Source: Phormidesmis priestleyi BC1401
Lineage (GTDB): Bacteria > Cyanobacteriota > Cyanobacteriia > Leptolyngbyales > Leptolyngbyaceae
NCBI RefSeq assembly: GCF_001650195.1
Contig: NZ_LXYR01000003.1
Location: 62,001-126,000, forward strand
Direction of reading: 5' to 3'
DNA length: 64,000 nucleotides
A program made the translations under genes and the position numbers. This document shows, one piece after another, positions 30,551-39,771 of this stretch. How positions within the stretch are numbered: the first letter of the stretch is position 1; each line of letters begins with the position of its first letter. The notes under the pieces are model-generated. The model saw only the letters and a list, made by a program, of their open reading frames with translations, was not told the DNA's origin and did no database searches.

Positions 30551-31132
30551 CTACACTCGCGCCAAAGTCACCCGCTCCGACTGATCCTGATACTTGCCAC
30601 GTCGAGTTTCATAGCTCACTGAACAGGGTGCCCCTTCTAAAAAGAGCAACTGCACGATTCCTTCGTTGGCATAGATCCGACAGTCAGCACTCGAAGAATT
30701 AGAAAATTCCAGCGTCAAATGTCCCCGCCATCCCGCTTCAGCAGGAGTCAGGTTTGCAATCAGCCCGATCCGTGCATAAGTTGATTTACCGATGCAAATC
30801 ACCGTCACATTGTCGGGCACTTCTAGCCGCTCTAGGGCGACCCCCAGCCCATAGGTGTGAGCAGGCAAGATGAAATAGCTGCCGTTCTCATCTTCGTGCA
30901 GTGCCGCAGGTTCTAAATTGGCAGGGTTGAAGTGCTTCGGGTCAACGACTGTGCCAGGAATGTGACGAAAAATCCGAAACTCAGAGGGTGACAGCCGCAA
31001 GTCATAGCCAAAGCTGCTCAACCCATAGGAGATCACAGGCGCACTCTCGACCCGTCTGATCAGTTGCGGCACAAAAGGACTGATCATACCCTTCTGCGCC
31101 ATTTGCGAAATCCAATTATCGTTTTTAATCAT
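30551..31132 (-). CDS. dcd: dCTP deaminase
   Basis: 193 residues. Motifs SSFGYDLRLS, CIGKSTYARIGLIANLTPAEAGW and GHLTLEFSNSS are those of Dcd, with the catalytic Glu and Ser/Arg in ARIGL..TPAE. It deaminates dCTP to dUTP for thymidylate synthesis. The CobO-like gene ends 9 bp upstream on the same strand, so the two are probably one operon. Confidence 0.96.
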   Translation of the reverse strand: MIKNDNWISQMAQKGMISPFVPQLIRRVESAPVISYGLSSFGYDLRLSPSEFRIFRHIPGTVVDPKHFNPANLEPAALHEDENGSYFILPAHTYGLGVALERLEVPDNVTVICIGKSTYARIGLIANLTPAEAGWRGHLTLEFSNSSSADCRIYANEGIVQLLFLEGAPCSVSYETRRGKYQDQSERVTLARV

Positions 31133-31141
31133 GGTGATTTT

Positions 31142-31678
31142 CTAGGGTTGGTGGCTGCGACGAAGTTCAGTAATTTGATCCGCTACATCTAGAATCGCTT
31201 GAGGCATCTCAGGACCTGTCAAAATCACATCTACTTGACGGGGACGCTGCTTTAAAAATGCCAACACCTCCGCTTGAGGAATCAACCCAAAGTTGATCGC
31301 CAGACTCAACTCATCCAACACGACTAGATCGTATTTGCCTTGATGCACCACCGCTTGAGTATATTGCCACAGCTCAAGCAGAGACGCGAGTTCGGCATCA
31401 TCTAGCTCTGGCGTGTCAATGCAACGAGGAATGTCACACCGAATCCAATCCAGGTTTTGGCTAAGCTGCACCGGACGATCGTGCCCCTGTCCAATCCCCC
31501 CCTTGAGAAACTGCACTACCAGAACCGAAGTGCCCTGCCCCGCGATTCGCAGCGCTTGCGCCATCACGCTCGTAAAAAAGTTGCGGTGAAAAGACGTAAA
31601 CACCTGCACCAAGCCCTCAACACTGAGATTGAGGACACGATCGGAGTCAAAAACCGGAGTTTCTACTTGTGAAACCAT
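31142..31678 (-). CDS. CobO/BtuR-like protein with degenerate P-loop
   Basis: 178 residues. The sequence follows corrinoid adenosyltransferase CobO: GLVQVFT, RIAGQGTSVLVVQFLKGG, and YDLVVLDELSLAINFGLI. But the Walker A that should read TGDGKGKTT is TSFHRNFFT at residues 28-36, with no lysine or glycines. It therefore probably cannot bind ATP in the usual way, so adenosyltransferase activity is doubtful. I recall similar proteins in other cyanobacteria, so the change is likely a conserved subfamily trait. It precedes dcd by 9 bp. Confidence 0.8.
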   Translation of the reverse strand: MVSQVETPVFDSDRVLNLSVEGLVQVFTSFHRNFFTSVMAQALRIAGQGTSVLVVQFLKGGIGQGHDRPVQLSQNLDWIRCDIPRCIDTPELDDAELASLLELWQYTQAVVHQGKYDLVVLDELSLAINFGLIPQAEVLAFLKQRPRQVDVILTGPEMPQAILDVADQITELRRSHQP

Positions 31679-31935
31679 AAGGGGCTATCTAAGCGATGAA
31701 GGGTGATCGGGAATGACTATAGATATAGCGTACTTCAAAAAATCGTTTCCCTATGAAACACTACATACATGAAAACGTCAAGCTGGAATGTTCGCGATCG
31801 TCTCTAAATCGACGATTCGCAGAATTCAAAAGATTGTTTCTTTAATCGTGCTTGACGATCGGTTGGCATTCACCCTTAGAAAATAGAATACAAAAAAAAT
31901 CGAGAGAAGTACAGACGTTCTTGAAAAGGAATGCC

Positions 31936-32736
31936 TCAAAGTCCTCGGTTCACCGCGCTTCCGGTGCCTTGAAACATCAGCCACGAAAGGAAGAAATTAG
32001 AAATAAAGATTGCCAGCAGCGAAGTCACCACGGCAGTTGTGGTGGATTGCCCGACTCCCTTTGCGCCCCCGGTCGTGGTCAAACCCCAACTAGAGCCAAT
32101 GATCGAGATCAGCGCCCCAAAGAAAAAGCCTTTGATCGGCGCACTGCACAGATCCCAAACGCTCAGGAAGTTGCGAGCCGAGTTGAGAAACACCGTATTG
32201 GGAATGCTATAGAGAGACTCTGCGACCAACATTCCTCCAGCAATGCCGACGATTAGAGCCAAAACCGTGAGAATCGGCAGCATCAAACAACACGCGATCA
32301 CACGGGGGATCACGAGATAATCGATCGGGTCAGTTCTCAGCATATAGAGCGCGTCAATCTGCTCAGTCACTTTCATCGTGCCGATTTCTGCTGCAAACGC
32401 CGACCCAACTCGACCCGCCAACACCACAGCAGTCAGCACCGGAGCCAACTCTCGCGACAGGGAAATCGTCAGCACTCCCCCTACTGCGGTGCCTGCCCCT
32501 AGATTGATAAACTCTCGTGCCACCTGAATGGTAAACACTGCCCCAACAAACCCTGCTGTAATTAAAGTAATCAGCAGCGACTCAGGACCGACCGCTGCCA
32601 TCTGGTCGATCGTGTTGCGTCGATTGATCTTGCCCTTAAGCAGATGCACTAAGACCTGTCCACCGAGCAGCACCGCAGAAAGGAGGCGATGGCTCCAAAG
32701 TTCTAAAGATGAAGAAGGGGAGGGCGTTTCAGTCAA
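31936..32736 (-). CDS. MlaE/YrbE-type ABC lipid transport permease (Ycf63)
   Basis: 266 residues with about five hydrophobic helices. Family landmarks: TLITAGFVGAVFTIQVAREF, SLSRELAPVLTAVVLAGRVGSAFAAEIGTMKVTEQIDAL and GFFFGALISIIG. MlaE proteins form the membrane core of phospholipid transporters; in cyanobacteria and plastids (Ycf63, TGD1) they work with an Mce-domain protein and an ATPase. Those partners are not adjacent. The gene is divergent from corA. Confidence 0.92.
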   Translation of the reverse strand: MTETPSPSSSLELWSHRLLSAVLLGGQVLVHLLKGKINRRNTIDQMAAVGPESLLITLITAGFVGAVFTIQVAREFINLGAGTAVGGVLTISLSRELAPVLTAVVLAGRVGSAFAAEIGTMKVTEQIDALYMLRTDPIDYLVIPRVIACCLMLPILTVLALIVGIAGGMLVAESLYSIPNTVFLNSARNFLSVWDLCSAPIKGFFFGALISIIGSSWGLTTTGGAKGVGQSTTTAVVTSLLAIFISNFFLSWLMFQGTGSAVNRGL

Positions 32737-32836
32737 CGGAATGATCTCTCAGAGCCTACGTTAGCAGGATATCAGGTAAGTCAAATAGTGGGATTGCAGA
32801 TTACAGTATTGACATCAGAACGCGAGGTAACTTGGC

Positions 32837-33997
32837 ATGGTGGGAAAGCGGCTTCAGGCTTCAAGATTCGTTGCGCCACCTGACGATGACGACTCTACGA
32901 TCGATTACTTCTATGATGTCCCCGGTAGTATGCCAGGGACGTTGAGCATTGAGCCAGACGCGCCCCACCCCGTCATTGTGCTGATTGACTACAACGAGCA
33001 CACCGCCACTCGTCTGCAAGTCGAAACGCCCGAAGAGTGCGCGCCTCATCTCGACACTGAATCGGTGTCTTGGGTGGATGTTAAAGGCTTGGGCAGTGAA
33101 GATATCTTAAAGCGATTGGGAGCAGTCTTTACGCTGCATCCTCTAGTGCTAGAAGACATTGTGAACGTGCCTCAACGTCCCAAAGTTGAGGAGTATGAAG
33201 GGCAGCTCTTGATTATTGCTCAGATGGTGATGTTGCGGCGATCGGGCAAAAGTTTTCTCACCGAGCAAGTTAGCCTGATCTTAGGAAAACACTACCTACT
33301 CACGGTGCAAGAGGAGCCAGAACACGATTGTTTTGCGTCTGTACGAGAACGAATTCGCCTCAACAAGGGCACGATTCGCAAGCACAATGCTGACTATCTC
33401 GCTTACACGCTTTTAGACTCGATCATCGATGGCTTTTTTCCCATTCTTGAGCGATATGGAGAGGAAATCGAAGACTTAGAAAGCGAAGTCGTCGCCGACC
33501 CGACGCGCCAAACGTTGGAGAAGATTCACAAGATCAAGCGAGATTTGCTGACGCTGCGGCGATCGATTTGGCCTCAGCGCGATGCCATCAATTCTCTAAT
33601 TCGCGATGGCAGCGACTTAATTAGTGATGAAGTTCGGGTCTATTTACGCGATTGCTATGATCACGCCGTTCAGGTGCTAGATATGGTGGAGACCTACCGA
33701 GAACTCGCCTCTAGCTTAATGGATGTCTATCTGTCGTCCGTCAGCAACCGCATGAATGAAGTGATGAAGTTTTTGACGATCGTCTCCACCATCTTCATTC
33801 CTCTCACCTTCATCGCCGGAGTTTACGGCATGAATTTCAACACTGAAAAGTCTCCGTTTAATCTACCCGAACTCAATTGGTATTGGGGATATCCGTTGTG
33901 CTGGACGGTGATGGTGACGATCGCGGCTATCTTAGTCGTCTTCTTTAAGCGCAAAGGCTGGTTTGAGAATTTCTCGACAACTAGCAATCGAGATTGA
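32837..33997 (+). CDS. corA: CorA-type magnesium/cobalt channel
   Basis: 386 residues. The C-terminus has two transmembrane helices, the first ending in the signature YGMNFN (about residues 330-335), followed by a short loop and the second helix. The N-terminal cytoplasmic domain includes VSWVDVKGLG and LHPLVLEDIVNVPQRPKVEEYEG. It forms a pentameric divalent-cation channel in the plasma membrane. Confidence 0.95.
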   Translation: MVGKRLQASRFVAPPDDDDSTIDYFYDVPGSMPGTLSIEPDAPHPVIVLIDYNEHTATRLQVETPEECAPHLDTESVSWVDVKGLGSEDILKRLGAVFTLHPLVLEDIVNVPQRPKVEEYEGQLLIIAQMVMLRRSGKSFLTEQVSLILGKHYLLTVQEEPEHDCFASVRERIRLNKGTIRKHNADYLAYTLLDSIIDGFFPILERYGEEIEDLESEVVADPTRQTLEKIHKIKRDLLTLRRSIWPQRDAINSLIRDGSDLISDEVRVYLRDCYDHAVQVLDMVETYRELASSLMDVYLSSVSNRMNEVMKFLTIVSTIFIPLTFIAGVYGMNFNTEKSPFNLPELNWYWGYPLCWTVMVTIAAILVVFFKRKGWFENFSTTSNRD

Positions 33998-34023
33998 TTA
34001 AACTTTTTGCGATTGTCCAAAGA

Positions 34024-34112
34024 TACCCTCATCCCCCAGCCCTTCTCCCCAAGGAGAAAGGAGTCAGAACTCTTGTCCCCTCTCCTTTTGGGAGAGGGCT
34101 AGGGTGAGGGTA
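34024..34112. repeat. Palindromic dispersed repeat (TACCCTCA type)
   Basis: 89 bp with ends TACCCTCATCC and GGGTGAGGGTA and an inner CCCTTCTCCCC/GGGAGAGGGCT pairing. The core sequence CCCTCATCCCCCA...GGGAGAGGG is shared with the elements at 37847, 48592 and 56636. It fills the corA to phasin gap (33998-34158). Confidence 0.75.
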
Positions 34113-34158
34113 AAATTTGCGCTTGATCGGTTCAACAACGCCCGTCCCTACAGTCTAA

Positions 34159-34530
34159 TTAATCGCGCTTTAGTCGTCGCAGTTCTTCTTGCAGATCCAT
34201 CACTTGCTGGCGCATCGCGTCAACACCGCTAGGAGGCGTAGAGGGTGACTTTGGATCTTCGTCATCATCTAGAATTTCAATTTTGCGAGGCTCGGCAGGT
34301 TTTTTGTCGGTCGATTCAACCGTAGGCATTTGTTGAGCGCGGCTCACCATCTCATCGACAAAGCGACGACCTTCTTCAGCCGTCATCTCACCTCGATCGA
34401 CCATCTCATCTGCCAGCTTTTGCACCTGCACTCGCAGTTCGCCAAGCTTTTCACCCGCTTTCTCACCTGCGTAAGAGGCAACGCCGATGCCTAAATAAAC
34501 GGCTTTCTGAACGAGATCTCCCAAACCCAT
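34159..34530 (-). CDS. Phasin-like small protein
   Basis: 123 residues from ATG 34530, with AGGAG ten bases upstream; a TTG at 34539 is less likely. The N-terminus MGLGDLVQKAVYLGIGVASYAGEKAG is amphipathic, followed by KLADEMVDRGEMTAEEGRRFVDEMVSRAQ, like the polyhydroxyalkanoate-regulator phasin family. The middle is acidic and low complexity (EILDDDEDPKSPS), and the last 20 residues are a predicted coiled coil. A role in granule or membrane binding is inferred only from resemblance. Confidence 0.7.
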   Translation of the reverse strand: MGLGDLVQKAVYLGIGVASYAGEKAGEKLGELRVQVQKLADEMVDRGEMTAEEGRRFVDEMVSRAQQMPTVESTDKKPAEPRKIEILDDDEDPKSPSTPPSGVDAMRQQVMDLQEELRRLKRD

Positions 34531-34617
34531 ATGCTTCAAGCTCCTGTATGATCAGTTTCTTCCAGGATACGAAGAAAACGAGAGAGCTGACACGGGGGTT
34601 TACCGTCCCCAAAAAAA

Positions 34618-34714
34618 GTGACCCGGAGACTACGCCTACCGTGAGCATCCCGTATTGCTGCTACCTTCCGGTCCTGACAAGATTTGGGTGTCGCGATCGC
34701 ATAGATCCGAGTCA
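34618..34714 (-). ncRNA. ffs: Signal recognition particle RNA, small bacterial type
   Basis: On the minus strand the sequence GTCAGGACCGGAAGGTAGCA is the conserved apical domain that binds Ffh, with its GGAA tetraloop. The 5' end GACTCGG (34707-34713) pairs with 3' CCGGGTC (34620-34626), closing a stem about 95 nt across, the normal length for a 4.5S-like RNA. A run of T residues follows the 3' end, consistent with termination. Ends are set from pairing and may be off by a few bases. Confidence 0.92.
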
Positions 34715-34793
34715 TTTACTAGAATAGCACCAGAAGAGAGGCAGGTGTTAAATCTTGAATTCTGAACTCAATTTTCTGACTTGGAATTCCAAT

Positions 34794-35060
34794 CTACTCA
34801 ACGACGATGCACCACTCGTAAAGCTGGTAATGGACACAGCCATTTTGGACGAGGGGATCTTGAGCCACGATCGCTTTTGCCTGATCCATTGAAGTCGCTT
34901 TGAACAGAAGCATTCCGCCCCCATAGTGAGACCAGTAGCCAGTGCGGGCTTCGTGACCTTTGGCGATTAGCTCTTTAACAAACGCTTTGTGAGCAGACAC
35001 ATGGCGATCAAAGCTGACTTTATCGACAGTTCCTTCTTCGATCTTGACAAACCAGGGCAT
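34794..35060 (-). CDS. YciI family protein
   Basis: 88 residues from ATG 35060 (MPWFVKIEEGTVDK). Ferredoxin-like YciI fold: DRHVSAHKAFVKELIAKGHEARTGYW and GGGMLLFKATSMDQAKAIVAQDPLV. His and Asp residues typical of the YciI active site are in the HKAFV region and AQDPLV. Function unknown; members are dimeric and may act on small molecules. Confidence 0.85.
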   Translation of the reverse strand: MPWFVKIEEGTVDKVSFDRHVSAHKAFVKELIAKGHEARTGYWSHYGGGMLLFKATSMDQAKAIVAQDPLVQNGCVHYQLYEWCIVVE

Positions 35061-35190
35061 CGTAGTTTTCTTCCTTCGATCGGTCTTTGGCACAATGGTT
35101 TCCATCCAGTAAGTAGCTTACCGCCCTGGTTTGTTAACGGAGTAATTTTTAACTCCAGTTTAGAAATATGTACATTTGTGAGAGTGAGCC

Positions 35191-35742
35191 ATGAGCCACG
35201 CGCAACGCTTCTTCATCGCTCTGCTGCCGCCCCAAGCGATTCGAGACTATGTGGATGACATCAAACACCATTTTGCGGTTCACTACGGGAGTTATCAGGC
35301 TCAAAAATCGCCGCCCCACATCACTTTACAGCCGCCGTTTGAGTGGGCATCTGATCAACCTCATCTAGAGCAAGGCTTGCGAGAGTTTGCACAGGTTGCC
35401 CCGGTGCCAGTTACCCTAGAAGGCTTTTCTGCCTTTCCTCCACGAGTCATTTACATTGATGTTGTGAAAACTCCCGAACTGCTGACCCTGCAAAAGCAGT
35501 TGATGGACTATTCAGAAGCCAGGTTTGGGATCGTCGATCGTGCCTCAAAAAACCGTCCGTTTGCGCCCCACATGACGGTTGCCTTTCGCGATTTGACAGA
35601 GCAAAATTTCAGCGCGGCATGGCAAGAATTTCGAGACAGGTCACTTCACTTTGAGTTTATGGCGAATGAGTTGACATTACTGGTTCACAACGGTCAACGC
35701 TGGACGATCGCGGCTGAGTTTCCCTTGATCAAGCCGTTTTGA
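35191..35742 (+). CDS. 2'-5' RNA ligase family (2H phosphoesterase)
   Basis: 183 residues. The two catalytic HxT motifs are PPHITLQPPF and APHMTVAF, and the N-terminus MSHAQRFFIALLPP fits the ThpR/LigT family. Enzymes of this fold hydrolyse or ligate 2',3'-cyclic phosphates in RNA. The 3' end overlaps the convergent downstream gene by 14 bases. Confidence 0.88.
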   Translation: MSHAQRFFIALLPPQAIRDYVDDIKHHFAVHYGSYQAQKSPPHITLQPPFEWASDQPHLEQGLREFAQVAPVPVTLEGFSAFPPRVIYIDVVKTPELLTLQKQLMDYSEARFGIVDRASKNRPFAPHMTVAFRDLTEQNFSAAWQEFRDRSLHFEFMANELTLLVHNGQRWTIAAEFPLIKPF

Positions 35743-36499
35743 AGAACCGAATCATCTCACGCACATGGTCGAGAAACTGTCCGTCGGTCGTGAGTTGAGC
35801 GATCGCCTGCTTTGCCTCACGAGAAAGCTGAGTGTGTTCGGCTTGATTGGTCGATCGTAAGTCTTCTTGACTCGCCGCCACATTAGTTAAGTCGTGACGA
35901 ATCGCCTCCGATTGACGCTGCTGTATCGACACCCAAGAACTCGGCTCGTCGGGATCAAGCTGGGAGGCTAACCGCTCGACCGTTGCTTCTAATTGCTGAA
36001 ATCGGCTCCGCAGCTCAATCACATCTTCACGAGGATATCGAAACTGCTCTCGCAGCGTGGCGATTCGAGTCGCAAAATATCGATAGGTTCGCACTGCCGG
36101 ACGCAACCCCGTCAACAGCGACGCCGCTCCAGAACTGAGATAGCCCACTTGACTGATCCCCTTAGCTGCTAGTCCATATAAGCCGATCGCTGAAAAAATG
36201 TGCAGAGCGATTACGACCCATTTCGATCGCTGGGCAACCACTCGGATGTAGTCAACTTGATTTTGATCAACAGGAATGCCCTTCTCATCCGAAAGGGCGG
36301 CTTCTGCAAGCGCTTCTTTTGCGTCAAAGTAAATATTCCACGGGATGGTGACGATCGCCAGCAGCCAGCCAAAACACGCCACCGCGATCGCCCAATCCAC
36401 AAAGCTGCCTGTCGGAATCTGCAACCAGTGCAGCCCCCCAAACAGCAGCAGCAATAGGGTTACAAGTCCAAAACTCAAGCCAAGGTAGCTAGAATACAT
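35729..36499 (-). CDS. Predicted membrane protein, function unknown
   Basis: 256 residues. Hydrophobic helices are at about residues 5-25, 34-53 and 93-112; the C-terminal half is cytoplasmic-looking with a predicted coiled coil (VIELRSRFQQLEATVERLASQLD) and a charged end. I do not recognise the family; it looks like a conserved cyanobacterial protein. It overlaps the 2'-5' RNA ligase gene tail to tail. Confidence 0.7.
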   Translation of the reverse strand: MYSSYLGLSFGLVTLLLLLFGGLHWLQIPTGSFVDWAIAVACFGWLLAIVTIPWNIYFDAKEALAEAALSDEKGIPVDQNQVDYIRVVAQRSKWVVIALHIFSAIGLYGLAAKGISQVGYLSSGAASLLTGLRPAVRTYRYFATRIATLREQFRYPREDVIELRSRFQQLEATVERLASQLDPDEPSSWVSIQQRQSEAIRHDLTNVAASQEDLRSTNQAEHTQLSREAKQAIAQLTTDGQFLDHVREMIRFFKTA

Positions 36500-36588
36500 C
36501 TCAACCTAATTCTCCCAACGGTCGTCGTCTCGATCATGATCAGGAAAACTGGAATAGTTAGAGATTTTGTGCCACTTTCAAGAGTTTC

Positions 36589-36804
36589 CTAATCGATTGA
36601 AATCGACTGAGGACCGTTGCCATTTCCGCTGTGACCGCCACTGCTAGATGAGTAGGAAGTCGTGCCCGTCTGCTGGTCTAACCAGGTTTTGACCGGATCA
36701 TCAGAGAGACTCAAGCGCAGTAGCCCAGAGACCAGCCCACCAAAAAAGGCAACAGGCTGTTGAGCAATTTCTTTCACGATGGGCGAGAGTTCATCAAAGA
36801 ACAT
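36589..36804 (-). CDS. Small conserved cyanobacterial protein
   Basis: 71 residues from the ATG of MFFDELSPIVKEIAQQPVAF. The first 45 residues form an amphipathic, partly hydrophobic helix pair (FFGGLVSGLLRLSL); the rest is Ser/Gly-rich. The frame is open further upstream but without conserved sequence. No known domain; reported because the composition is protein-like. Confidence 0.55.
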   Translation of the reverse strand: MFFDELSPIVKEIAQQPVAFFGGLVSGLLRLSLSDDPVKTWLDQQTGTTSYSSSSGGHSGNGNGPQSISID

Positions 36805-36981
36805 GAGTCGATTCCTTATTTTGTTGAACTTAAGATTCTTTTTGGATGGTAGCGCGTCTGCACTGTGAGTAGACGATAAATCAAGTGGCTGTCTGATCAA
36901 ACATTCCATGAAAGCACTGGGCGAATAAACCAAGCGAGATAAGATAGAAGCTGGTCTATCGTGCCACAAGGGGTGTCACCT

Positions 36982-37779
36982 GTGCTGAAAGCGCTGATTG
37001 CTGACTTTAAAATCATTTTCGATCGCGACCCTGCTGCCCGAAACTGGCTAGAAGTCGTGTTTTGCTATCCGGGTCTGCAAGCGTTGGTTCTTCACCGCTT
37101 CGCTCATTGGCTCTACTCGCTGGGGTTGCCCTTCTTGCCTCGGTTTATTTCTCATCTCGCTAGATTTTTGACTGGAATTGAGATTCACCCCGGAGCCACG
37201 ATCGGAAAAGGAGTTTTCATCGATCACGGCATGGGCGTTGTGGTCGGCGAAACGGCGATCGTCGGTGACTATGCCTTGATTTATCAAGGCGTGACCCTCG
37301 GTGGAACGGGGAAGCAAAGCGGCAAACGGCACCCAACCTTGGGCGAAAACGTGGTCGTGGGTGCGGGCGCTAAAGTGCTGGGCAACCTCCAAATCGGCAA
37401 CAACGTGCGGATCGGCGCAGGCTCGGTGGTGCTGCGGGATGTGCCGTCTGATTGCACAGTAGTGGGCGTTCCGGGTCGGATTGTCTTTCGATCGGGTGAA
37501 CGCGTTGAGCCGCTAGAACACGGGCGACTCCCCGATTCTGAGGCGCAAGTGATTCGAGCACTGGTCGATCGCATTGAGTCGCTAGAGCAGTCACTTCAGC
37601 TTGTACAAACTCGCCAATCGCTGGCAGCTTGCTATGCAATGGCTGCGGTGATTCCTCAAGAAGGCGCTCAAAATTTCATCCCTTCAGAGCCGCCAACTGA
37701 GGGAACGGATGCCCCTTCCCCCAAGTGTCGATTGAGCGATCGAGCGATCGACGAATTTCTAGACGGTGCCGGAATCTAG
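36982..37779 (+). CDS. cysE: Serine O-acetyltransferase
   Basis: 265 residues from the GTG of [22 protein letters not shown], preceded by AAGGGG; earlier GTG codons at 36961 and 36973 are alternatives. The left-handed beta-helix hexapeptides run [61 protein letters not shown]. Catalytic His and the GGTGK loop are present. It makes O-acetylserine for cysteine synthesis. The C-terminus extends about 70 residues beyond the helix. Confidence 0.95.
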   Translation: MLKALIADFKIIFDRDPAARNWLEVVFCYPGLQALVLHRFAHWLYSLGLPFLPRFISHLARFLTGIEIHPGATIGKGVFIDHGMGVVVGETAIVGDYALIYQGVTLGGTGKQSGKRHPTLGENVVVGAGAKVLGNLQIGNNVRIGAGSVVLRDVPSDCTVVGVPGRIVFRSGERVEPLEHGRLPDSEAQVIRALVDRIESLEQSLQLVQTRQSLAACYAMAAVIPQEGAQNFIPSEPPTEGTDAPSPKCRLSDRAIDEFLDGAGI

Positions 37780-37844
37780 CCGCAACAGATTTAGTGATAA
37801 GAGTGGGCAGATGGCTAGTTTCTACTAACCAGCGATCTGCTCAT

Positions 37845-37990
37845 TAGACTTCTTGCAAAAGTCTGAAGATGCCCTCATCCCCCAACCCCTTCTCCCAAGT
37901 TTGGGAGAAAGGGAGCCAGATCTCAAAGTCCCTCTCCCAGGTTTGGGACAGGGATTTAGGGTGAGGGCAGGGACTTTTGCAAGAGGTCTA
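37845..37990. mobile_element. TA-flanked MITE family A, copy 1
   Basis: 142-bp element at 37847-37988 with 17-bp inverted ends GACTTCTTGCAAAAGTC and (reverse complement) GACCTCTTGCAAAAGTC, a single mismatch. A TA dinucleotide flanks each side (37845-37846 and 37989-37990). The interior is the CCCTCATCCCCCAACCCC palindrome. A second copy is at 48590-48727. TA duplication and such ends point to a Tc1/IS630-type or related transposase acting in trans. Confidence 0.85.
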
Positions 37991-38011
37991 TTCTTTTTAA
38001 AGGCAAATCAC

Positions 38012-38587
38012 TTAGGGATTGACTTCCTGCTTGTTCCAGCTTTGGTCAGCTTCTTGATGATAGAGATAACGATTTTGCGGCTCTCCTCTCAGTTCTAAAT
38101 GGTCAACCTGACTAGGTTCTAATAGCAGCAGACAAAAGTGCGGCAACGGTTCGGTCGGGCTAGGCGGCGGAGGCGAAGAACCCTCAGTTTTTGGTTTGCC
38201 AGGATGCGCCCAATCAAATTGAACTCGCGCACTGTCAGAGAGATTTTGCCACATCGATCGCCGAGCCTGCTGTAAGTCCTCTTCAAGATAATCCTGCTTC
38301 ACGATCGTCAACGTCCCTAATAAGCGAAACTGTTCGCGGGTGTTGGGGAAATACCAGCAGACTTCTGCCCAGGCGGAATGCTCGACCTGCTCAATTTTCT
38401 CACTGCGATCGTCGGCGATAAACATCAATTGATTGGTGTCGTCTCGAAACCCTCGAAACACCACCGTGCGGTTGGCGGGTCTGCCGTCTGGGCGAACTGT
38501 TGCGAGTTGAAGATAGCGGGCATAAACGAGAGAGCGATTGCGGTGAAGGGCACGGGCGATCGGAGATCTCCAGGGAGCAAGAACCAT
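38012..38587 (-). CDS. Pyridoxamine 5'-phosphate oxidase-like FMN protein
   Basis: 191 residues of the Alr4036 group. The FMN-binding split barrel shows YLQLATVRPDGRPANRTVVFRGF, NQLMFIADDRSEKIEQV and AEVCWYFPNTREQFRLLG. The C-terminal third includes a proline-rich loop (SSPPPPSPTEP) and FCLLLLEPSQVDHLEL. It may oxidise pyridoxamine phosphate or another substrate; not shown to be the main PdxH. Confidence 0.88.
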   Translation of the reverse strand: MVLAPWRSPIARALHRNRSLVYARYLQLATVRPDGRPANRTVVFRGFRDDTNQLMFIADDRSEKIEQVEHSAWAEVCWYFPNTREQFRLLGTLTIVKQDYLEEDLQQARRSMWQNLSDSARVQFDWAHPGKPKTEGSSPPPPSPTEPLPHFCLLLLEPSQVDHLELRGEPQNRYLYHQEADQSWNKQEVNP

Positions 38588-38611
38588 TTAAACCAGATGT
38601 AGGAGGACAAA

Positions 38612-39496
38612 TTAGAGCGCGTCGGGGTCGATTCCTCTAGCTCTTAACTTAGCAATCAACTCTTCTCGCAGTTGACGTTCTTGTTCTGCGCGTTGACGTT
38701 CTTGACCGACTTGTTCTAATGCCAGTTCTGTCTCCTGTCGCGCCTGCTCGGTGTCTGTCAGCACCCAGTTGCCCTGGGTGTCAACCCATCTCAGCCACGG
38801 GCGATCGACTCCCTCAAAGGTGCCCTCCCAGATTCCTAGCCCTAGCTCTAATTCAGAGATCCAAATGCGAGGATTTTCTGAGTCGAGGGGCTGCTCTTGA
38901 TAGTGTCCTCCCACCAGTTGAAAGAAGTGCAGCCGATGGGTGTAGCGACTAAACACGACATAGTAAGGAACGCGCAAGATCTGCTCATAAACCTCCCATT
39001 TGCGAGGCGGAATCTCTTTAGGCGGCTCACTTTGACCGTTACTCAATGCAGGTGTCGCACCTTCTAACTCAGAACTGACTTCAGACTGCAACTCTGACTC
39101 AGCATAGATTCCGAGGTCTTCTTTCTCGGTGCCAGGAGACAAAAGCTCGACGACGACAAACGGATTCACCCCTTCTTGCCAGATCACATAGCTAGAGCGT
39201 AGGTCTTTGCCTTCATAGAGACGCGACACGCCGACTACGCCAAACCAGTCGGGGCGTTTATACCATTGAGGGTGGCGAGAATCGTAGTAGAGATTGAGGT
39301 CTGAGCCTGTGAAAATCTTGTCGCCTGGAAATCGCGGACTGCGGAAGGCGCGAGTCAGAAGTTGAGGCTGTAGGGCGTGATATTCGTCAGGCAAACCAGG
39401 TTCCTCTGGGTCTTCGCTGGGCAGATCATACATTGTGGGCAGCGTTACCCTCGGAGACAGAGGCGGATCGGGAAAGAAACGTGCGATCGGGGGCAT
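38612..39496 (-). CDS. Uma2 family protein with C-terminal coiled coil
   Basis: 294 residues from ATG 39496. The Uma2 core includes KIFTGSDLNLYYDSRHPQWYKRPDWFGVVGV and NPFVVVELLSPGTEKEDLG. The last 45 residues are a charged coiled coil (EQVGQERQRAEQERQLREEL), a common tail in cyanobacterial Uma2 proteins. Function unproven. Confidence 0.85.
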   Translation of the reverse strand: MPPIARFFPDPPLSPRVTLPTMYDLPSEDPEEPGLPDEYHALQPQLLTRAFRSPRFPGDKIFTGSDLNLYYDSRHPQWYKRPDWFGVVGVSRLYEGKDLRSSYVIWQEGVNPFVVVELLSPGTEKEDLGIYAESELQSEVSSELEGATPALSNGQSEPPKEIPPRKWEVYEQILRVPYYVVFSRYTHRLHFFQLVGGHYQEQPLDSENPRIWISELELGLGIWEGTFEGVDRPWLRWVDTQGNWVLTDTEQARQETELALEQVGQERQRAEQERQLREELIAKLRARGIDPDAL

Positions 39497-39771
39497 AGAT
39501 ATCGATCGTGGCAAGGTTACTTTTATTGTGCCTGATGGATAGAAGAAGTTGCGCGCTCTGTTTAGCATGAGAGATGATTTTATGGGTCTCGATCGAACTC
39601 CCAAATTGCGTCTATGCTCGATCGACCTGTGGATAGTTCGCCTGAACTATAAAAATACTGGTTGTCAAAATCAAATACTAGATGTAGAGTGTATAAACTT
39701 ATTTTTATATGATCGCGCCCTATATAGCGTTAATTCATTTCAGCGATTACCCCTAACACACGGAGTCACTC

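Noticed and set aside
33998-34158. CRISPR-like look of C-rich repeats between corA and the phasin-like gene
   Set aside because: It is one self-complementary palindrome, not regularly spaced direct repeats, and no cas gene is near.
39497-39771. Possible cobalamin riboswitch upstream of the B12-dependent nrdJ
   Set aside because: No B12-box-like sequence or recognisable fold was seen in the 275-bp gap.
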